A DNA stretch of 64,000 bases from Paenibacillus woosongensis (GCF_009725165.1 NZ_WNZW01000001.1:806001-870000), one strand, 5' to 3'; positions 52,474 through 61,355 are shown, counted from the stretch's first letter. Numbers and translations are program-made. Notes: generated by a model not told the origin, from the letters alone.

Positions 52474-55251
52474 TTAAGGATATGTGATAGTTCCTTCATT
52501 CGTCCAAATTTCAACCTTACCTGGAATTGTTCTGTTAGGATATGTCCCAGATGCACGGTTAATAATCTGCTTTGCTTGATCTACAGTCAATCCTGCGTCC
52601 CTAGCGTCAATTATCACCGTTTCCGCTCCTTGCTTCAATCCCTTTTGTATCCTTGTTATACCAGTGTTAACATTGGGATTCTCTAAGGTCTTGAGTTCTG
52701 TTTTAACTCCATCAACTTTAAAATCAGGTGTTTTAACTTTAGAATTCGGGTCTTTAGGAATAATTTCCACATTTTTACCACGGGCAGTCAGATCATTTAC
52801 AACTTTTTTCTCTGCATCTGTTAAGCCATTCAGAGAACCAGTAATCTTACCCGTCCCCTCAACCTCTTCATCCCTTTTCCGTTCTTCCTCTTCTTCCCTT
52901 CTTCGCCTCTCCTCTTCCTCTCTTCTTCGCCTTTCTTCTTCATCCCTTCTCCGTTTTTCCTCTGGACTGTGTTTCGATTCAGGGGTCTTATCCCTCGTCT
53001 TCTTCGTCTCCACATCGTCCAACTTACTTTTTAATTTAACATCTTGGTCTAGCGACTTCCAGAAATCGGCGCCGCCTTTATGTACTATGCCATCTCTGAT
53101 GTAATCCTGATTCATTTTACGTGCCGCATCGCGAAGTAAATCATCCAAATTTTCTATTCCTTTTGGTGATCTCAGCGCATTTGTTTTTAATTTACCATCC
53201 CCTAGCTTTGCCAAACCCGATGCATTTGTTTTACCCACAAAACTTTTAAATATTTTAGGAGCATTCTTAATCAGACCTGCTCCTCCGATAAATACCCCCA
53301 CAGTATCAAGAACACGTTCAGATGCTTCAATACTACTGTAACCCATCTGGTAGCTTTCTTCTCTTGTATCCGTTAATGGGTTCGGGAGAAATTTACTGAC
53401 TCTTTCCTTAATAGGGGCTGAGTAGCTGTTAAAAGCCGATTCTCCATCCTTATAGATCTCTTTAAAAGATTTCTTTAAGGTAACGAGATCTTTTGTATAC
53501 TTTCCTGTTTGGATTAATCCGTCCGTTGTTCCTCTCATGGTATCGTTTCGTTCATATAAAGTTAGAAATCGTTCGCTAGTAACTCCTTGTGAATATGAAA
53601 ATGCTATATCTCCTATATCTAACACAAAATTCCCTAAATCCTTGGCAAAATCTACAGTCCCATCCCATACCCCTTCGAGCGTAGCACCAACGTTATTCAC
53701 CATCTGATCTGCAATCGCTTTGCCAATCCCCATTTCAGCCATCTTTTGTTCGAACGGTGATAACAGTTTCGGGTAGCTATTATGGGTAGTACCGGATAAT
53801 TCAATTTCAGTGCTATAACCGTCAATTTCTTCATCTAAACGAAGTTTGGCATAACGATTCCTGATCTCTAGGCCTTCTTCTCCGTGGATAGAAATATGGC
53901 TAGCCTTAAGATCTAGCCCTCCCTTTGCCTGAATCTGTATCGTTTGCGTACTATTTAAAGATACTCCGTTTGCAGAGTTCATGGATATATATAACATGCC
54001 TTCATCCGCATTGATATTTAACTCGGAGTCTCCCAGAACTAATTCTTTGCCTTGAGGATTGGAGATAGATTTTACACCTGGATCAGACATTTTCCTGTTA
54101 TACCGTTCTTCCTTAGATTCATCCGAAAAAGACATTGAAAGCGGCCGATTCGGTTGCTTTCGTACCGATTGAATCACCATGGCGTCATCTTCATCGGCAC
54201 TTGGAAAATATAATTTAATCTGCGTCCCTTTCTCAGGCATTAAGTACCATACTTGGTTCCCCTCTGCGGAATAGGGAAACCAGCGGGCTTCATTCGGATT
54301 CTGCTGTTCATCCATATCCAAGTGAATACGAACCTGGTTTCGACTAATCTCAAGGATCTTGCCTTCGATCGCAGCTCCAATTATGGTAGGATTAAGTACT
54401 TTATTTACTGTCATACCACCAGGAAGGGCGCATTCATAAGACCATTTCATGACTCCCGATACCATCGAACCCTTGCGAGAAATAATGACATAAATTTTAT
54501 GATCACAATAAACTTCGTCGCCAAGCCCAAGAATTTCGTCCCATTCAAATGAATATCTCGTGAAATCATCCGGCGATGTCCTTATTGCCCCATTGATCGT
54601 CTTATCCATATAATTAGCAATATTCCTGCTTATTTGAAGAGGAACATTATTTAAAGATATCTGGCGTCGTCCTTGTGGAATTCCAATCCAAAATTGAATA
54701 CGATGTGCAGTAATGTTAGGCACTACGATCGCTCCGACATGAGAGGCTAATCGCTTAATGAATGTCCAATCACTCTCTTGATATTGCATTATGAATTTCC
54801 CGGTCAACTGTTTCCCGAATGCTTCATCAAGCATGTCTGAGTTTGAGTACTCGTTAAGAATTCGCTTTACAATATCACTATAACTATAATTGACCTGTTG
54901 GAATGAACGACTTTTTAGTTGAGTGTCCAGTTTAAAGCTATGAGATACACAATGTATTGTGGCAAATAAATTATTATGTATTTTTTGAACATCCACACAA
55001 TATAGTTGACCCATGAATAGTGGTATTTCCTGACCGTCGTCTTGTATACGCCATAACTCAATGAGATCTCCGCTTTGACTACTGTTAATGATTTTCTCCT
55101 CGTATTCCTCATTCATGTAGCCAGTGATAAGCAATCTTGCGTGCTCTCCAAATCCCTGTGTCATTTCCACATGCTGCAGCCGCACATCCCCATACGGCCA
55201 AATGACCTTAATATTATGAAAGGTTATGACCTCCGACAAATTTGCCGTCAT
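52474..55251 (-). CDS. VgrG-like carrier with C-terminal CdiA-type nuclease toxin
   Basis: 925 aa; the ATG follows AAGGTGAG at about 12 nt. Order: phage gpD/VgrG hub (1-290: SRSFQQVNYSYSDIVKRIL, YQESDWTFIKRLASH); gp5-like OB fold (295-365: IEGKILEISRNQVRIHLDMD, GTQIKLYFPS); beta-helix needle (400-470: LNINADEGMLYISM); a pre-toxin region (about 495-700) with a hydrophobic GVFIGGAGLI; a charged Glu/Arg helix (about 762-795); junction EVEGTGK; and a tRNA-nuclease-like CdiA_C domain with the PD-(D/E)xK core TPDFKVDGVKTELKTL. Predicted to ride a spike into a target cell and cut RNA or DNA. The immunity gene follows. It is the only complete carrier in the window. Confidence 0.87.
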   Translation of the reverse strand: MTANLSEVITFHNIKVIWPYGDVRLQHVEMTQGFGEHARLLITGYMNEEYEEKIINSSQSGDLIELWRIQDDGQEIPLFMGQLYCVDVQKIHNNLFATIHCVSHSFKLDTQLKSRSFQQVNYSYSDIVKRILNEYSNSDMLDEAFGKQLTGKFIMQYQESDWTFIKRLASHVGAIVVPNITAHRIQFWIGIPQGRRQISLNNVPLQISRNIANYMDKTINGAIRTSPDDFTRYSFEWDEILGLGDEVYCDHKIYVIISRKGSMVSGVMKWSYECALPGGMTVNKVLNPTIIGAAIEGKILEISRNQVRIHLDMDEQQNPNEARWFPYSAEGNQVWYLMPEKGTQIKLYFPSADEDDAMVIQSVRKQPNRPLSMSFSDESKEERYNRKMSDPGVKSISNPQGKELVLGDSELNINADEGMLYISMNSANGVSLNSTQTIQIQAKGGLDLKASHISIHGEEGLEIRNRYAKLRLDEEIDGYSTEIELSGTTHNSYPKLLSPFEQKMAEMGIGKAIADQMVNNVGATLEGVWDGTVDFAKDLGNFVLDIGDIAFSYSQGVTSERFLTLYERNDTMRGTTDGLIQTGKYTKDLVTLKKSFKEIYKDGESAFNSYSAPIKERVSKFLPNPLTDTREESYQMGYSSIEASERVLDTVGVFIGGAGLIKNAPKIFKSFVGKTNASGLAKLGDGKLKTNALRSPKGIENLDDLLRDAARKMNQDYIRDGIVHKGGADFWKSLDQDVKLKSKLDDVETKKTRDKTPESKHSPEEKRRRDEEERRRREEEERRRREEEEERKRDEEVEGTGKITGSLNGLTDAEKKVVNDLTARGKNVEIIPKDPNSKVKTPDFKVDGVKTELKTLENPNVNTGITRIQKGLKQGAETVIIDARDAGLTVDQAKQIINRASGTYPNRTIPGKVEIWTNEGTITYP

Positions 55252-55273
55252 AATTTATATTCTCACCTTCTTT

Positions 55274-55675
55274 TTATAAATCCTGGCCGTCATTTTCAAT
55301 CGTTATTATTCCACCAGGATCTTTACATGAACAAACTAACTTTGACTTGCTCAGCAGTGCTGGTTCACCGTCAATAAGGACATCCTTTTTACCATCTGTC
55401 CATTCCATACCGGGAGCAATTTCCGGCCTGCAAATATCCCAAGTTAGCTTGCACATTCCAAATGCACCAATTTTACTAATATTTGCGCCACAAACAGCAT
55501 CAGCAACGTTTAATAGTGGTTGGTCTTTAATATAAACGCCATGGCATGTTGGCAAATTTAACACTCCCGGCTGACTGCCTTGGCTGCATTTTAGTACAGC
55601 ACCTCTTACAACATATGAATAATCCTCCTCTGCTAAATTAAGCACTAACGAGCGAAGTAGCATTGGAATTATCAT
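55274..55675 (-). CDS. PAAR-like protein, DUF4280 family
   Basis: 133 aa from the ATG at 55675, 6 nt after AAAAGGAGG. The family signature is clear: YVVRGAVLKCSQGSQPGVLN, HGVYIKDQPLLNVADAV, GMCKLTWDICRPEIAPGMEW, LSKSKLVCSCKDPGGIITIE, with several conserved Cys. DUF4280 proteins have the PAAR-like cone fold that caps VgrG spikes. It is next to the VgrG-like carrier, so the two probably assemble as spike plus tip. Confidence 0.85.
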   Translation of the reverse strand: MIIPMLLRSLVLNLAEEDYSYVVRGAVLKCSQGSQPGVLNLPTCHGVYIKDQPLLNVADAVCGANISKIGAFGMCKLTWDICRPEIAPGMEWTDGKKDVLIDGEPALLSKSKLVCSCKDPGGIITIENDGQDL

Positions 55676-55719
55676 AGATGTCCTCCTTTTCATTTACCTA
55701 AATATAGTATTCATTCCCT

Positions 55720-56337
55720 TTACCAGCTTATTGACCTTAGCAAAGCATAGCTTAACGGATACCATAGAGGGGCGTCTTCCAGTTTGTACTGGTAACTACC
55801 CAACAGAGCTTTTCCATGCCACGATGTAAGAAAAACAACCTGATAGTAGGGATAAGGCTCAACTAAGAATAGACCTTCATAACAAGCTAAGATTTGCTGA
55901 TTACTCTCAATGGCTACCTGATTAAGAATCTTCATCTCAGGACGCAATTGGACTGCCTGTAAGGATATGATTTGCAGAAAATCTTCTATTTGCTCACTAT
56001 CCATTTCATGGTCCATCCAATGCATACCAAAAGTGACTCCAGCCTCATTATCTTGAAACATCCGCCGATTACTCTTCCTAGCATTACCTTCCCTTAAATT
56101 AATTTCCTCGATAAAGCTATTCGGCATCGAAATTGTCATTTGATTATTAAAAACCTGGCTTTGCTTAAACTGCATATTCCTACCATCCTGTAGTTGGAGG
56201 GTTCCTTCAGAAATTGCCTCCAGACATTCTTCTTCGGAAAACATCATCCACTCTTCATCCGCTGCTTCTGCCATTTGACTATGAATGAGTTGGTTATTAC
56301 GTTGTTCTAAGAAAAATTCATCCCACCATTCAGCCAT
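55720..56337 (-). CDS. Unassigned protein, possible DcrB/Eag-type effector chaperone
   Basis: 205 aa from the ATG at 56337, overlapping the previous stop (TGATG). The first 60 residues are acidic and helical (WWDEFFLEQRNNQLIHSQMA). Then a pattern NNQMTISMPNSFIEEI, followed by VTFGMHWMDHEMDSEQIED and a repeated beta-rich half (LACYEGLFLVEPYPYYQVVF), recalls the DUF1795/DcrB fold of type VI effector chaperones. The likeness is loose; without a structure prediction the role is open. Its place between Imm11-like and PAAR-like genes supports involvement in effector loading. Confidence 0.4.
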   Translation of the reverse strand: MAEWWDEFFLEQRNNQLIHSQMAEAADEEWMMFSEEECLEAISEGTLQLQDGRNMQFKQSQVFNNQMTISMPNSFIEEINLREGNARKSNRRMFQDNEAGVTFGMHWMDHEMDSEQIEDFLQIISLQAVQLRPEMKILNQVAIESNQQILACYEGLFLVEPYPYYQVVFLTSWHGKALLGSYQYKLEDAPLWYPLSYALLRSISW

Positions 56338-56861
56338 CAGCACACCCCTAGCTCGTCCAGAGCTACTTTTGTCAATACAAATCCATTTATTCCTCTTCGA
56401 AGAAGACTCTCAGCAACATCTTCGCTAATCATGCAATAAGATTCTCTAATCCCTTTAATTTTAAAAATATGATTTCCCTTTACTTTTCCTCGATCTAACA
56501 CTAATTTTTTTATGGATTGATCATGAGGATTAAACTCTGTCAATTCAGATAGACCTTCTATTCGAGGAATCTTCGAAAACCAATATAAGGATTGCCGGTC
56601 ATTTATTTTATCTATTAAATATATGCTTTTAAATCGGACATACAGATTGTATTTTTCCAATATTCTTTTTAGCCGATCAGAAACCAGCATGGTGGGCTGG
56701 AGCATCCAATCCACGTATTCAGACGATGGAGCAGTATGCACTTCACAAATCTGAACAGGGGGCATTTTCTCAAATGGCAGCTTCAGATTAGTAAAGTGAG
56801 CTGGATAAATTTTATGTGATACCCGAGTATCATCCTGGATGAGATAATAATTTTGCACCAT
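56337..56861 (-). CDS. Imm11-family-like protein (DUF1629)
   Basis: 174 aa; the ATG follows AAGGAGGATC. The pattern fits the Imm11/DUF1629 family: PTMLVSDRLKRILEKYNLYV, FKIKGIRESYCMISEDVAES, LLRRGINGFVLTKVALDELG. Such proteins accompany polymorphic toxins in many bacteria. No separate toxin for it is seen in this block, so it may protect against a toxin carried by another spike or have a structural role. Confidence 0.65.
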   Translation of the reverse strand: MVQNYYLIQDDTRVSHKIYPAHFTNLKLPFEKMPPVQICEVHTAPSSEYVDWMLQPTMLVSDRLKRILEKYNLYVRFKSIYLIDKINDRQSLYWFSKIPRIEGLSELTEFNPHDQSIKKLVLDRGKVKGNHIFKIKGIRESYCMISEDVAESLLRRGINGFVLTKVALDELGVC

Positions 56862-56873
56862 GATCCTCCTTGC

Positions 56874-57974
56874 TCATTCCATCCAATGGATAGAATTAAT
56901 TTGCGAATCGGTTAAACTCATCTTCCCTTTGTGTTGCAAGGAAATCACTGTTCCCTGCATGGACGCACCTTTAAATTGCACATTTTCAAAAAAGCGAACA
57001 TTTGCTAAATTTGCATCATTTAAATTAGCATAGCTAAAATTGATACCTAGTAGCCCTGGTGAACGGGCAGCCCCCTCACGATTTGCTTGACCGCTCGCCG
57101 TGCCAAAATAAGCCCCTCTCAGGTCACTTCCCGAAAAATCTGCATCAATTAGCCAAGAACCGTCAAAGTTCGCATCTCTTAAATCTGAGTCTCTCCAGCA
57201 AGTGCCAATAAGAACACAATCCACAAATTTGCATTGTTTAAAATCGCTATAACTAAAATCGCTATAACGCAAGTCCTTGGCTATCACATCCATACTTAAA
57301 AGCTTATTCTCCCTAAAATTCTCATAAATAAGGATGTCTTCCTGTTCTTCAATTAATGCTAATTTAAATTTGGATTCATCCTGAGTTCCAACATCATCTA
57401 TGTATAATGTTTCGCTGATATCTTTATATTCACCCGACCTAATATACAACCGATCGGCTTTTTGAATAGACTGATATTCCTGCAATTGAACAAGTTGGGA
57501 CACCACAGATTTAATTAGTGAAACTACAAATTGGTGAAAATATTTCAAAGCACTCTGAATCATATTCTCAACATCGGCAGGATTTAGAAGACCCATGTAT
57601 TTTCTTTGCTCCGCTACCAATTGCTCTTTCATCATAGATATAGATTGATAAGCCCATGAGGCGTCATATACACTCATGCATGCCTGCTCATCCAAATACC
57701 ATTTATTCGAATATGCTTCTACCCTATACAAATAGTTTTCTTCCAAAATAGAGGTTCTCATTAAAGAGTAATGGATATAAGCAATCGGATCTTTCTCCTG
57801 TTTAGATTGCATAGTATTAACAAGCAAGCAAATTTCCCGAAATGAATTTTCCACATGCAGAGCAAGCTCAGTTCGATATTGGTTAAATTTCGTTGCCACA
57901 TCTTCGATAGATTCTGCCAATGCAGGAATGAAGTACTCCTTATAAAAATGAGACAAAGCCTCTTGCTTATCCAA
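56874..57974 (-). CDS. Pentapeptide-repeat protein of the spike operon
   Basis: 366 aa from the TTG at 57974, 7 nt after GGAGG; another TTG at 57992 lies before that site. The N-terminal 230 residues are helical and unrecognised (FKEYFIPALAESIEDVATKF, HYSLMRTSILEENYLYRVEA). The C-terminal part holds pentapeptide repeats with A(D/N)LXX spacing: FSYSDFKQCKFVDC, DLRDANFDGSWLIDADFSG, INFSYANLNDANLANVRFF. The coil forms a right-handed quadrilateral helix. It may be an adaptor for the VgrG-like protein or an immunity factor; context does not decide. Confidence 0.75.
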   Translation of the reverse strand: MDKQEALSHFYKEYFIPALAESIEDVATKFNQYRTELALHVENSFREICLLVNTMQSKQEKDPIAYIHYSLMRTSILEENYLYRVEAYSNKWYLDEQACMSVYDASWAYQSISMMKEQLVAEQRKYMGLLNPADVENMIQSALKYFHQFVVSLIKSVVSQLVQLQEYQSIQKADRLYIRSGEYKDISETLYIDDVGTQDESKFKLALIEEQEDILIYENFRENKLLSMDVIAKDLRYSDFSYSDFKQCKFVDCVLIGTCWRDSDLRDANFDGSWLIDADFSGSDLRGAYFGTASGQANREGAARSPGLLGINFSYANLNDANLANVRFFENVQFKGASMQGTVISLQHKGKMSLTDSQINSIHWME

Positions 57975-57988
57975 AACGGATCCTCCAT

Positions 57989-59485
57989 TCAATTCATTTT
58001 AATTTCCGTCCCAGAGAAAATCGTCTTATCATCCAATGTAATACTGTTCCCGTTTCCAGACAGTTCAATTTTATCTGCAGTGAGATTAATATCTTTATTT
58101 GACCTTAACGAAATTTGATCTGCAGCATTAATATTAATGTTCTTACTGCTTACAATGTGGATGCCACTCCGATCGTGGAGTATGATCGACATATCCTGGG
58201 AAGAAATCTCAATATGATCAGGTGCCAGTTTGATCTTTTTCCCGTATTTCGTATAAAGTGTTTTGGTCGCAGGATCGAACATGACATCTTCTTCAGAATT
58301 AGATGATTCTTTAGCTGCTGAAGGAACAGTTGCTGAAGAACTGCTCGTGGATGATTGTGCTGTCGATTTACTTGCCTCAGATTTAGGGACCTGTCTCTTA
58401 ATCGAGCTCATTGCATACCCTTCTTCTTCCTTGCAGCTTGGAAAGTAAATTCGAACACTATCATTCTTCTCCGGCATACAATACCAGCCCGTGTTATCTT
58501 CGGATGCGTAAATCGTTGAATAAGGGAACCAGAAATCTGAGCTAGGATCCTGCTGGTCATCCATTTGAAGCTGAACGCGAACCTTATCCCTATAAACACT
58601 GAGGACTCTTCCTTGAATAGAAGCACCAATGATGGAATGATTGTACATTTTAATTGGTCTCAAGCCGCTTCGTGGGGATAATTTATAATAATTCCTTAAT
58701 ACGCCGTTTATCATTTCCATTACTGCTTCAGACACAAGCAGTGTTTTCCCCTTAAAGACAACTTCATATCCAGGCTCTAGTACCTTCATTGACTCCACCT
58801 CATATTGGATGAAATCATATTCTTGTATGCCGGGGATTCTGTTATCTGAAGCTGTTTGATAATCGGCAACCCGTTTTGTAACCTTATAATTGCTCGCTGG
58901 GATTTCACCCTTGCTGAGTCCCATTGGCATGCCAAAATAAAACTTAGGAACACCATATCCAATGGCTGGTATTAAAGGTGAGTAGAAATGAGATGCCAAC
59001 CGCTTGAGAAATTGCCAATCCGTCTCGTCATATTGCATAATAAACGTTCCGATTTCTTTTCCGCTGGTTACCACATCCATAGTATCTGCCTTGTCATATT
59101 GTGATACGATGGACTGAATAAGTTCTTTATAAGTTAATTTTGGATTTTGAAATGACCTGCTACGACGTTTTACATCGAGTTGATACGTATGAGAAACAGC
59201 CTCCACTGTGATGTAATGAATACCATTCACTATTTTCACTTCAACATCCAAAGCAATACCACGGAATATAGGCTCTCTTTTACCGGCATTATCAGTAATA
59301 AAAACTTTCACTTGTGTTTCATCATCAGAAGCCTTTATGTAGTGGTCTTTCCTCTCTTCCTCTATGATTCCCGTAAAACTTAATCGTGCATGATCATTAA
59401 CTTTTTTTACGATTTTAATATCTTGTAATCGAATAAGATTATAAGGCATTACTTCAATATGATTATATGTAACTACATTATCCAT
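57989..59485 (-). CDS. VgrG-like spike protein without toxin domain
   Basis: 498 aa from the ATG at 59485, after TTGGGGGGAAG. Phage late-control gpD/VgrG hub (1-260: SRSFQNPKLTYKELIQSIVS, YDETDWQFLKRLASH), gp5-like OB fold (about 290-370: IQGRVLSVYRDKVRVQLQMD, NDSVRIYFPS), a Ser/Ala linker, and a beta-helix end (INAADQISLRSNKDINLTAD, GNSITLDDKTIF). It parallels the first 470 residues of the 52474 carrier. First gene of the operon; the others follow within 12-45 bp. It would form the shaft, alone or mixed with the carrier. Confidence 0.87.
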   Translation of the reverse strand: MDNVVTYNHIEVMPYNLIRLQDIKIVKKVNDHARLSFTGIIEEERKDHYIKASDDETQVKVFITDNAGKREPIFRGIALDVEVKIVNGIHYITVEAVSHTYQLDVKRRSRSFQNPKLTYKELIQSIVSQYDKADTMDVVTSGKEIGTFIMQYDETDWQFLKRLASHFYSPLIPAIGYGVPKFYFGMPMGLSKGEIPASNYKVTKRVADYQTASDNRIPGIQEYDFIQYEVESMKVLEPGYEVVFKGKTLLVSEAVMEMINGVLRNYYKLSPRSGLRPIKMYNHSIIGASIQGRVLSVYRDKVRVQLQMDDQQDPSSDFWFPYSTIYASEDNTGWYCMPEKNDSVRIYFPSCKEEEGYAMSSIKRQVPKSEASKSTAQSSTSSSSATVPSAAKESSNSEEDVMFDPATKTLYTKYGKKIKLAPDHIEISSQDMSIILHDRSGIHIVSSKNININAADQISLRSNKDINLTADKIELSGNGNSITLDDKTIFSGTEIKMN

Positions 59486-59730
59486 CCATCTTCCCCCCAA
59501 CTACCTTTCTAAACATAATCCGTATTACATTAATTTCGGTTTTTCAATTAGGGAATTTTACCCATAAATTAAAAACTCCCCCTTTTTAGTTCTAAGGAAC
59601 CAGTTGAGGTTATATATATTAAAACTTTGTCAGCAAAATATGACATTTTCTAGGTGGCAATCTTCCTGCACATCTGCTATACCTATGGAGTAACATATAT
59701 ACAGAAAATGGGGATAAGGGGTCGAATGGA

Positions 59731-60399
59731 TTGAAGAGAAAGCTTGCGGACTACAAGCCGCTATTATGGATTTTGGCCATTCCGGTACTTAATATTTTTT
59801 ATGGAGTATTGAACCACGGCAATACGACGGTGAGAAGCCTGATGATTTCTTGGGATGACCATATCCCTTTCATATCTGCTTTTATTATTCCATATATTTT
59901 GTGGTACCCTTTTATTTTGGCCATGCTCTTCGCTTATTTCATTAAAAATAAAACAACGTACTATCGCACGCTGCTCACACTTTGCCTGGGACTCATCGCC
60001 AGTTACATCACTTTCTATTTCTACCAGACGACCGTAGGGCGTCCGGAAATTACCGAAACGGGGCTGACCTACTGGCTGGTCGATTTCATTTACCGGACCG
60101 ATGGGCCGTATAACTGTTTTCCAAGCATACATGTTCTGACCAGTTATTTGATGCTCAAAGGGCTGGCTGAATGCAAATGGTCCGCTGTATCCAAATGGAC
60201 AATTATTGTTGCGTCCTGGACGATTACGGCTTCCACGGTGTTCGTGAAGCAGCATGTTCTCCTGGATATTGTTGGTGCCATCGTGCTGGTCGAAGTGCTG
60301 TATTTCGTGGTGCGGAGGTGGATTTTCGCGGCAGCTCCAACCCTCTCACCTGCCAATCCACTTGTACGCGAATCAGCCCGGGAAATTTCGAATAGTTAG
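59731..60399 (+). CDS. PAP2-family membrane phosphatase
   Basis: 222 aa from a TTG at 59731 after AAGGGG (9 nt); the nearest ATG runs into a stop. Five to six membrane spans. PAP2 motifs: TVGRPEI, CFPSIHVLTSY (His) and KQHVLLDIVGA (His, Asp). Members dephosphorylate lipid phosphates such as undecaprenyl diphosphate, phosphatidate or inositol-phosphate lipids at the outer membrane face. The broad substrate range precludes a finer call. It converges on the 60477 gene through a shared terminator. Confidence 0.88.
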   Translation: MKRKLADYKPLLWILAIPVLNIFYGVLNHGNTTVRSLMISWDDHIPFISAFIIPYILWYPFILAMLFAYFIKNKTTYYRTLLTLCLGLIASYITFYFYQTTVGRPEITETGLTYWLVDFIYRTDGPYNCFPSIHVLTSYLMLKGLAECKWSAVSKWTIIVASWTITASTVFVKQHVLLDIVGAIVLVEVLYFVVRRWIFAAAPTLSPANPLVRESAREISNS

Positions 60400-60446
60400 G
60401 TTACTTCTTAATATACCTTTGCAAATCTTATTTACCTTCAGACAGA

Positions 60447-60471
60447 AAAGCACCCCTTTCCGGGGTGCTTT
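60447..60471. terminator. Bidirectional terminator between convergent genes
   Basis: AAAGCACCCC / GGGGTGCTTT, loop TTTCC, with T-rich exits on both strands, between the PAP2 gene and the lipoprotein gene. Confidence 0.9.
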
Positions 60472-60476
60472 CTCAT

Positions 60477-61355
60477 TTATTGGGCCGCCAGTACTTCCTG
60501 CGGTATGTTGATTTCCTGGATTTCATTATAATTGGAGTACTTGCTCCGGCTTTCGCTTTTTATGGAAAATGTGTTGCCTGACATCGTTACGTCCATATCC
60601 GTAGATAAGCTGACTTCAACCGGGTAATAAGTGTCTTTGCGGACAGTATACACAATGTTGGCCTTCCTAATTTTTATATCGGTGTAGTTATCCGTTAGCG
60701 GCTCGCCACGATAATTCGTTTGATTTCTATAGCTTTCGGTGAATTTTAACAGCTGGCTGTCATTTAGCTTCGCTCGGATAACATAGTGTCCTCCCTCTTC
60801 GCTAACTTCCAGTGCATCCTCCACGGAGCGGTACGGCTCTAGCTGCCGCCAGGGATAGCCTGCCTCCACCATGCCTGGCATCGCTTTGCTCCTCATCTCT
60901 TCATTCATCTTCATCCAGTCATTCCCTAATTTCATATAAATGGCATCTTTCGTGACATACTGCTCCATAACCATGGACATGTCCTCGGTATGCATTTTCG
61001 TCTGGGTGCTTGAATGGGTCTGAAACGGTTCTTTAATGATATCGCTTTTCGTTAACGAATCAATAATTTGTTCGGTGGAAGCCGTATTCGAAACCCTGTT
61101 TACAATAGTCTGGTATACATCCACTTCGGTCGAGAAGCTCATGAGTTCCTTTCCAGCCTCGTTCATCCGTTGTATAAGCTCCTCCGCCTTCGGCAAATTT
61201 TGATTCGAAGCGGTGGTATTCGAATTCGAGCCTTTGTTGTTTTTGCTATCACTAACTGTCGACGTATTAACCGCCTCTGGGTTTGAATCCACTGTGCAGC
61301 CCGAAGCGACCGCCGCCATGAGACCTGCTATTAAGATTGCCATCCATTTGTTCAA
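60477..61355 (-). CDS. Secreted lipoprotein, DUF6612/LolA-like
   Basis: 292 aa from the TTG at 61355, 9 nt after AGGAGG; the open frame runs on to 61625 but crosses a tandem-repeat region and is not credible there. Signal peptide (WMAILIAGLMAAVASGC) with lipobox ASGC. A Ser/Asn linker leads to a domain with EELIQRMNEAGKELMSFSTE, DAIYMKLGNDWMKMNEEM and VYTVRKDTYYPVEVSLSTDM, like the LolA/LppX-type fold of DUF6612 lipoproteins. Function unknown; anchored outside the membrane. Confidence 0.8.
   Translation of the reverse strand: MNKWMAILIAGLMAAVASGCTVDSNPEAVNTSTVSDSKNNKGSNSNTTASNQNLPKAEELIQRMNEAGKELMSFSTEVDVYQTIVNRVSNTASTEQIIDSLTKSDIIKEPFQTHSSTQTKMHTEDMSMVMEQYVTKDAIYMKLGNDWMKMNEEMRSKAMPGMVEAGYPWRQLEPYRSVEDALEVSEEGGHYVIRAKLNDSQLLKFTESYRNQTNYRGEPLTDNYTDIKIRKANIVYTVRKDTYYPVEVSLSTDMDVTMSGNTFSIKSESRSKYSNYNEIQEINIPQEVLAAQ

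Noticed and set aside
52664..53104. Plus-strand Ser-rich frame
   Set aside because: Complement of the Glu/Arg rod and toxin coding region.
57761..57988. Minus-strand frame starting ATGGAGGATCC
   Set aside because: It overlaps the start of the pentapeptide gene out of frame, and its GGAGG serves as that gene's ribosome site.
42376..59485. Type VII secretion LXG toxin system
   Set aside because: No WXG100, LXG or EssC-like protein is present; the carrier N-terminus is VgrG-like.
52217..59485. Ordinary prophage tail region
   Set aside because: No tail tube, tape measure, terminase, capsid or lysis genes appear on either side; toxin and immunity genes dominate.
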